Shown: positions 57,360 to 64,000 of the stretch, piece by piece | How the letters are laid out: each line of letters begins with the position of its first letter | How positions within the stretch are numbered: the stretch's first letter is position 1 | Assembly: GCA_034440615.1 (NCBI GenBank) | Contig: JAOTOM010004387.1 | Span: forward strand, 217,612-281,611 | Reading direction: 5' to 3' | Source: Ashinkailepas kermadecensis | Lineage: Eukaryota; Arthropoda; Thecostraca; Neolepadidae | DNA: 64,000 bases | The notes under the pieces: model-generated | Seen by the model: the letters and a program-made list of their open reading frames with translations, nothing else | Databases searched by the model: none | Told to the model about the DNA's origin: nothing | Translations under genes and position numbers: made by a program

Positions 57360-59545
57360 TATGAGTGTCTGCTTTGCTGTGATTGGTCTGTTTCGACAGC
57401 GATCTCTGGTCTTGCCCTCGGCTTTTCGGTCCGATCTTCGCAGTTTATTAAAACCATCGGTGTTCTGGCAGGAGCAGAACTGGCCACAGGCATTGCAGCT
57501 GGGTTCATGGTAATAATCGGTTGAAAGCCTCATATTTTAGTTTTTACGAAAACGAGCATTTATTATTTTCTTTTGGCTTTGGTGGGCAGCGTGTGGGAAC
57601 CCAGTCATATCTCCTGATCGTTCTATAACTCTGAGGTATTTTCTTTTCAAGCCGGTTTTTCCTCAGCATATCCGCTTCCCCAGGTCGTTTGGCCCCCACT
57701 TCGCCTCAGATGGTTATCTGTCTGGGTTCGCTCCGAGAGCCGATGTTAGGAAAGTTGCAGAATTTGATCCTACATGGAAAGCGGCGATCGTGCCGTATCA
57801 ACTTTGTCCAGAAAGGTTGACAGTGGGAGCGAAGCCCAGGCGGTATGAAAGGCAGGGCATGGCTGCTGGCCACAGGCGCAGTCAAGGGGTCGCCCTCTCC
57901 CCCTGAACCAAAAAAGGCACTAAATGAACAAGAAATCTTTGGATTTACACCACGCCAAACAAGACATTTTCGGCGCCGACAGCGTTCTTGGTGCAATGAG
58001 TTATTGTTTTGGTCGGCCCCTTAAGAAAGTCCAGGCTGCGCCAGCGCTGCCGTCCGGATCTGATTTCGATCGCATTCCGATGTTTGATGTAGGTACGGTG
58101 AGAAAGTGAAATTACTATGTTGTTACTAATTGCGATTAGTTTTTGTTGTAATCAGAAGCGCAACCAGGATTTTTTAAGGGAGTCAGACCGAAAAAACGTG
58201 TCATGAAATTGAGAACGCTTTCGAGGCGCTTCGCGCACTGGCGCACTGGAGCGCCTCCCCTGGTTGCGCCTTTAGTTGTGATTCTCCTGATCTTAACCCA
58301 CAGGCAAGCATCCATTAAGAGGCCACTTCAATGAGCTCCCGCCAGGACCGGATACAGTGGGAGGGGCTGGGGGAATATCCCTCATGTAAGGTGGCGCCCC
58401 TCCGGGAAGGTTGAAGTATGTCGACTCTTCCCTCGAATTTTTCAGCAAGGGGCACCCGTCTGAGAGGAAAATGCACTCTGCCCGAGTGCGACACCTACCC
58501 ACTCAATTTTGTTTAAGCTGAGGAGCGGTGCCAGGCACGGCTCCAGAGACAAAGTACCCCCATGGCAATTCCTGAATCGTCCCTTGCTCCCGCAACAGTA
58601 GTTACGAAAGCCAACGAAAGCTGCTTCTGGTGGCGGTAGTTGTCGAGCTGGCGCATTGGATCCGCATCGTCAAAACATAAATACACTTGGATTTAATCGG
58701 ATTTAATCAGATTTATCCATTTAATCAGAGTGTATATATGTAGAATTTCGATGTAATTATGATAATCAACACCAATATGAAAACCGAGGTGGCTGCTGTG
58801 AACTTGTGAACTGAAGAAATGGCTACTTCTGCCCAGTGTTTACCGGTCGAAAAACCCCTCCTCCATCTCTCAGTGGTACCCCTCCAGACAAGTGCCCCCC
58901 CTCCCTCCCAATGGAGCAATTAGTGAATCCGCCCCTGTTCTACCAGTGGATTGGATACACTCGCCGCAATGTAAGTTATACCAACCACCATTATCAGGAC
59001 AAGGGTATCTTGATCAAAACAACCGAGTTGGAGGAAACCTCCATTTGATTACATTTGGAAGCAGTGCGTATTCGTTCATGTAGTGACGCATCAGTGTCGA
59101 TATGTGCGGGCGATGTTCGTAGCAAGGCCGTATAGTAATAGCATACAGGTTCGTAGTTAACGTAAAGGGCCTTGGTAGTTAACAATCTGTGTCGTCCGTT
59201 GGGGGTGGGTGTACTTTGTTAGTATCTATTTCATTCCCAAGGTAACTGTAGAGGTCCTGCTGCTTAAAATGGATCCACCACATGCTGTTTACTCATGGAG
59301 TGTTAGTATAGTGTTAAAATACTGTTTGGCCTGCAATAGCTCATTTTAACCTTGGATTGACGTCAAATGTGAGAAATGGATTTTAAGAAAAATTAGGTAT
59401 GTTCTCTGGATGTATTGATGGTAATTTATACCTACTTTAAAGTGAACACACAATTTGGAGAAGAACATGCCCTAGTGCCATGATTATGCCATTAATGTCA
59501 TAGTGGAGATATTAACACTCATTTCCATCAATAATTCTTAATTTT
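57360..59545. other. 3' flank with transposon-like fragments
   Basis: Contains the possible MITE at 58158-58269 and a C-rich ATCCGCCCCTG fragment at 58850-58940 like those on mobile element ends. No gene recognised. Confidence 0.45.
58158..58269. mobile_element. possible MITE with 11-bp terminal inverted repeats
   Basis: GCGCAACCAGG at the left matches CCTGGTTGCGC at the right exactly. The interior is 90 bp and has further GCGC/GGCGC words. The flanks GTTGTAATC and GTTGTGATTC are similar but not identical, so no firm target-site duplication. Confidence 0.4.
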
Positions 59546-59549
59546 CAGT

Positions 59550-61140
59550 CACCAAAGCTATTTGGTAATGACCTGGTTATACACCATATGTATGGTGTAT
59601 GACCCCAGAGGTTATGTAACATGCATGTGGTGTGTAAACTTGGGGGTTATGCACCATATGTATGGTGTGTAACCAGTAAATTTGCAGATCAAGGTAAAAT
59701 TTGATTCCTTGGAATTTCTTTTCTAAATACTGTGTATTTCACAGTGAAAAAGAAGATGCAACCACTCATCTTCTCAAATAATTACTTTTCAGTCAATGGT
59801 GGTTGATACAATTGATGTCATGGGCATGATGTGGAAGAAATGTGCTACAATATTAACTGTATTGTATGAGTTAATGCTGCAAGCATTTACATACCTTAAT
59901 GGGATCGTCCAGGCTGTGGCTCATCTGTTTGTACCATGATGGTGTTGAATTGATCAGCATGGTGCTCGGACTGCAGCTTATAAAGCTTGGATGCTTCAAA
60001 AAGGAAATTATGAATCTTGCAGCTGTGGAATTCCTTTTAAGAAACAAATACTGGCAGACCTTGGAATAATTTGAGCAAATAACCTCTCTTGGAACGATGC
60101 TGTATTGTAGGAAAATTATAAACTTGTGTGTTTGTCCTCAAAAGAAAGCTTAATAATTATTGAAGTCCTGAGGTACTGGAACGCAACCTGTACACTGCAA
60201 AGCTAAGCTTACATTGATACATGTGGCTGTGTGTGGTTTGTCTTGTTTGTCTACTAACTTTACTGCTCAGCCAATCAACAATTGAAAATTTACATATCAA
60301 TAGATAAATCATAGAAGAAATATAACCTAACCTAAACTAACAGACTAAGTAACATAGCATAATATATAAAATATATTATAGCATAATATAATCTAACCTA
60401 ACCTAACGAGAAAACCAGGATCAATCCAACCAAACTTTTCTGCATCAACAGCATCAAATTGTGCAAACATTGCTAGCATTGCCATGAACATTAACAGCAT
60501 CGCAAGGAACTTCCAGCTTTGGTTGAAGGCTATGGATGCAGACCACAGGTATTTCTTGACTGGAATGAATATGGAATTCAGCCAGAAACATAAGGTTTCC
60601 AATGTCAAAGAACATTGAATTGAGTGCATAAAGTGTTGAACTTCTTTATCATGTCTGTGACACACCAGGTATGGATAATTATACACTATTGACTATATTT
60701 GTAGAATGAAGATTATGATCATGTATTTCTTTGCCAACTGAAAAGTAATCATTTGCAGAGGAAATAAGTGGTTGCATCATCCTTTTCATGTTAAAACACA
60801 CCACATTAAAAATAGAAATTCCAAAGAATCAAATTTTACCTTGTTCTGCAATAACACAGTATAAACTTGGAGGTTATACATCATATGCATTATATCTCAG
60901 TATGTATGCACACCATACAAAATATGCACCAAAGTATTTTTTGGCAGTCATTTATCATGGAAATTTAAATTTATCATGGAAACATTAAAAATAGAAATTC
61001 CAAAGAATCAAATTTTACCTTGTTCTGCAATAACACAGTATAAACTTGGAGGTTATACATCATATGCATTATATCTCAGTATGTATGCACACCATACAAA
61101 ATATGCACTAAAGTATTTTATGACAGTCATTTATCATGGA
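59550..61140. mobile_element. AT-rich element with long imperfect inverted arms
   Basis: The left arm (about 59590-59800) contains AAGGTAAAATTTGATTCCTT, GATGCAACCACTCATC and ATTACTTTTCAGT. The reverse complements of these occur in the right arm (about 60735-60845), in mirrored order. Near-palindromic CACCATATGTATGGTG words lie in the left arm. The interior has no transposase I recognise. The arms suggest a foldback-type or non-autonomous DNA element. Confidence 0.6.
60804..61140. repeat. 158-bp direct duplication, period 179 bp
   Basis: CATTAAAAATAGAAATTCCA through CATTTATCATGGA occurs at 60804-60961 and 60983-61140 with only a few differences. Confidence 0.95.
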
Positions 61141-61149
61141 GCAGTCCAA

Positions 61150-62830
61150 GACATCAGAGGAGGAAGTAGATATATCCAGTGAGATCTTATCTATGGTCAT
61201 GTTCCCTTAGCATTGGCTTGACATCACAGAAGAGATGAATTGATGAACATTATGCTCCACAGGAACAATTATATGCTTTGGAATCTGCTGTTTAGGAGTC
61301 TGAAGAACACAGTTGGCCCTTACCCAACAATGCCAATGATAGGGAGTAACACAATGTAGCAGGGGCAGATCCAGAAATTGTTATGTGGATGCTTATCTAT
61401 AGAGGGGGAACCACTTCTTTGGGGGTGTGCTACCATGAAAGTACCTGGAGAGGTGCCTCTCTTTACCGTTTCAGATATTAAGCTGATGCATAGCCTGTTG
61501 TATCAGTTGGGACATTATTCTCAATTGGCTCTTTTTAATCATTCCATGGTAGTATATATTTAGCCTTCCTGCTATTAAAATGAGGCATCATCAAGCACCC
61601 TTCAATTGCTGTGCTTTCGTAAGCATCTGTGCTGTGCAAAGACTTTGGGCGTGTGTCGGTGTTCGTCACCGGCGTCCGTGACAGTGTTGGTTTCGCCGTG
61701 GTTGGGCCTCATCAGGCGTGAGTGACGTTATCACCTCACTAGTCGGTGCTGATAGTAGCGGTGCTGCCATCTTCATCCAACTGTGCTGCCCTCTTCCACG
61801 AATGTTGTTCCTGTCGGTCTCGAGTTGCCATCCAACCGAGTGGAATGGTGCGACTCCCGGCCTTAAGTGCTAGGTGATTTTGTTTTGTTGGCCGATTTTG
61901 CGCCCCGATCACCAATATGTGTTTTGTTTTGTTTCATTTAATGTCTGTTTATATATGTACTGGCATAGCAGGCTCCCTGAAGCCGGAAAGACTTAGAGCT
62001 GTGACCGTTGTAACGGCGCGGACTTTTGACCTGCCTGGAAACTGAGCGGCGATAATTCGTCGATGTTTCGTCTTGTCGATCAGCGTTGTTGCATAATTGA
62101 GCTGATTCACTCATGAAAGCGTTCCTTGGGGAAGCGTTCCTGGGAGAGCACGGCACCCCGCATGTTTCACTGACGTGAGTGTATCTGGCCCATTGCTGCA
62201 AGTGCTTTCATCCGTGGTACCACTTGGATACAGTTTATTACTTGCACATTCCATATCTGCCTAAACCCATATGCCATCATTTTGGAAACGTGAGGATCTC
62301 AACTCATGGATGTATTTGATTTGCAAAATGCAAGGACGCGGGAACGATCCGTGGAAAGAGGAAAGGAAGACCACAAATGCAGGATGTAATGGGAATGCAC
62401 GGATGTTGTGGCATATCTGCTGGACATCTCACCAAGTTCTTTGAAAAGGATCGCTTTTAGCATGCTCAAATTGTAACGCCCCCATATTTCTCGTTTCGTT
62501 AAGCGACCTATTTGTCACTATGCATAATGGCCAGTAATGTTGATCTCATTCGGTTTGCAGCCTGTATAATATTCGACCTGATACATTCTGCTGGAGCATC
62601 GAGTAGCGTGGTATGCCACAATGTTCTGGTCATGGCTACTTGTCACGTGCAATGCATGTTACTGCCAGGCCACCTACCATCATTTGGTGACAGTGAATTA
62701 TTCTGGTATGGGATTTTCTCCCATAGAATGGTTCACTGTTTCTGCAAGGAGGTCCCCAGTTCTAGAAATATATATGTGTTGTATGAATATGTCCCTCTAT
62801 AGAAATACATCCCTCTTCTGTGGAAATATG
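61150..62830. other. spacer
   Basis: AGGGGCAGATCCAGAAATTG near 61361 resembles a common type of transposon end. From 61620 composition rises in GC. No gene recognised. Confidence 0.45.
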
Positions 62831-62837
62831 TCACTGA

Positions 62838-63420
62838 GCTCTCTCCTCTCTCCTCTCTCCTCTCTCCTCTCTCCTCTCTCCTCTCTCCTCTCTCCTCTCT
62901 CCTCTCTCCTCTCTCTCCTCTCTCCTCTCTCCCTCCCTCCCTCCCTCCTCCCTCCTCCCTCCTCCCTCCTCCCTCCTCCCTCCTCCCTCCTCCTCCTCCT
63001 CCCTCCCTCCTCCCTCCTCCCTCCTCCCTCCTCCCTCCTCCCTCCTCCCTCCTCCCTCCTCCCTCCTCCCTCCTCCCTCCTCCCTCCTCCCTCCTCCCTC
63101 CTCCCTCCTCCCTCCTCCCCTACTCCCTCCTCCTTCCTCCCTCCCTCCTCTCTTGTCTCTCGTCTCTGTCCCTCTGTCTCTGTCTCCATCTCTGTCTCTT
63201 CTTGTATCTGTCCCTCTGTCTCTTCCTGTCCCTGTCTCTGACTCTGACTCTGACTTTGTCCACCGTCTCTGCCTCTGTCCACTGTCTCTGCCTCTGTCCC
63301 TGTCCCTGTCACTGTCACTGTCACTGTCTCTGTCTCTGTCTCTGACTTTGTCCACCGTCTCTGCCTCTGTCCACTGTCTCTGCCTCTGTCCCTGTCTCTG
63401 TCTCTGTCCCAAAAACAGGG
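62838..63420. repeat. long polypyrimidine tract
   Basis: CTCTCTCCTCT units (62838-62935) pass into CTCCCTC units (62935-63150) and then CTGTCTCTGTCTC/TCTGACT units to about 63410. Very few purines lie on the + strand over the first 310 bp. Confidence 0.97.
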
Positions 63421-64000
63421 AGAGGGACATGGACAGGACAGAGACATCTCATCTCATCTCCACCCCACCCCCATGCAGTACATTTTGTGACATTTGGTAA
63501 CATTTAGTGACGTTCAGTTCTCCGTTAACCATAAAGATTGGTTGATGACATTTCCAGATAGCCCACGTTACAGACTTCGTTAAAGTATGATCGCTCTGCC
63601 TTGGTGTCGTTCTTTTACATTGATCAGCTTAGCATTAATTTGAATGAAGTCACCATTTCATTTATGTATGTTCAAGCTGCCCTTTCGTGTCATGTGCATG
63701 GCACACATGCCATTTTTCGTAGTTATCACGGTGAAAATTAACCACAAAATGTACGGCCTACCAATCTTCGTAATAGGCCAACGCATTTCAGTTCCGTTTT
63801 TTCATGAATTCAGCCATGAAGTAAACGTCCTGTGCTGAAGTGCTGTACCTTTCCGACGTGAAGAGAAAGGAGAGTGGTATCGATTCTGGGCACTGGTCAT
63901 TTGTTCCGGAGTATCCCCGTAATGTTTATCAGAAATTATGTGCGCACCCGAAGAGCCTGGCACACAAAGTACTTACGCCGACAGACTTTATCAGCTATAG
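63420..64000. other. right-hand end, nothing firm
   Basis: Single-copy-looking DNA. A minus-strand donor-like GTAAGTA lies at 63970-63976, but no exon can be assigned from 24 bases. Confidence 0.4.

Noticed and set aside
62621..63447. Long frames over the pyrimidine tract
   Set aside because: Low-complexity Ser/Leu/Pro or Arg/Glu/Gly translation of a simple repeat.

Overview
The window is eukaryotic, most likely arthropod, and a crustacean is plausible. The evidence is a spliced, intron-rich gene whose product resembles arthropod Homer, several inserted copies of a tRNA-derived SINE, and no bacterial-style gene packing. The species cannot be fixed from the sequence alone.

One gene can be read with confidence: a homer orthologue on the + strand, in eight coding exons between 23821 and 55503. 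Exons 1-3 of this set (23821-23977, 34981-35112, 38737-38874) encode the EVH1 domain and the start of the linker. Exon 4 (42809-42907) encodes a proline-rich linker. Exons 5-8 (46290-46411, 49188-49317, 53450-53656, 55318-55503) encode the C-terminal coiled coil and the stop. All exon phases join without a frameshift and give 389 residues. The initiator ATG and first glycine (5 nt) must lie in an upstream exon that I could not locate. The product would be about 391 residues, a normal Homer length.

The rest is dominated by tandem repeats. By my rough tally about 21 kb, a third of the window, is minisatellite or microsatellite, in more than 30 unrelated arrays with units of 12 to 104 bp. They fill the Homer introns and the 23 kb upstream. 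Several have grown from, or right up to, Homer splice sites. A 43-bp array before exon 7 is made of copies of that exon's own acceptor and first codons. The acceptor region of exon 4 is duplicated with a 125-bp period. A 66-bp array ends at the exon 1 acceptor and carries a CTAAC branch-point motif in most of its units. The intron after exon 6 appears to be of the GC-AG class.

A second theme is a SINE family of about 157 bp with a tRNA-like head, a conserved body and an ACCAATAACCAACC tail. Seven copies (four of them 5' truncated) plus one diverged relative are present, all in + orientation, and most have clear target-site duplications of 12 to 14 bp.

Layout: 1-23.8 kb holds intergenic or upstream minisatellites and AT-rich spacers. 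23.8-55.5 kb is the homer gene. 55.5-59.5 kb is the 3' flank with transposon fragments. 59.5-61.2 kb is an AT-rich element with inverted arms. 62.8-63.4 kb is a long polypyrimidine tract. No other gene is supported; nearly all long open frames are by-products of repeats.
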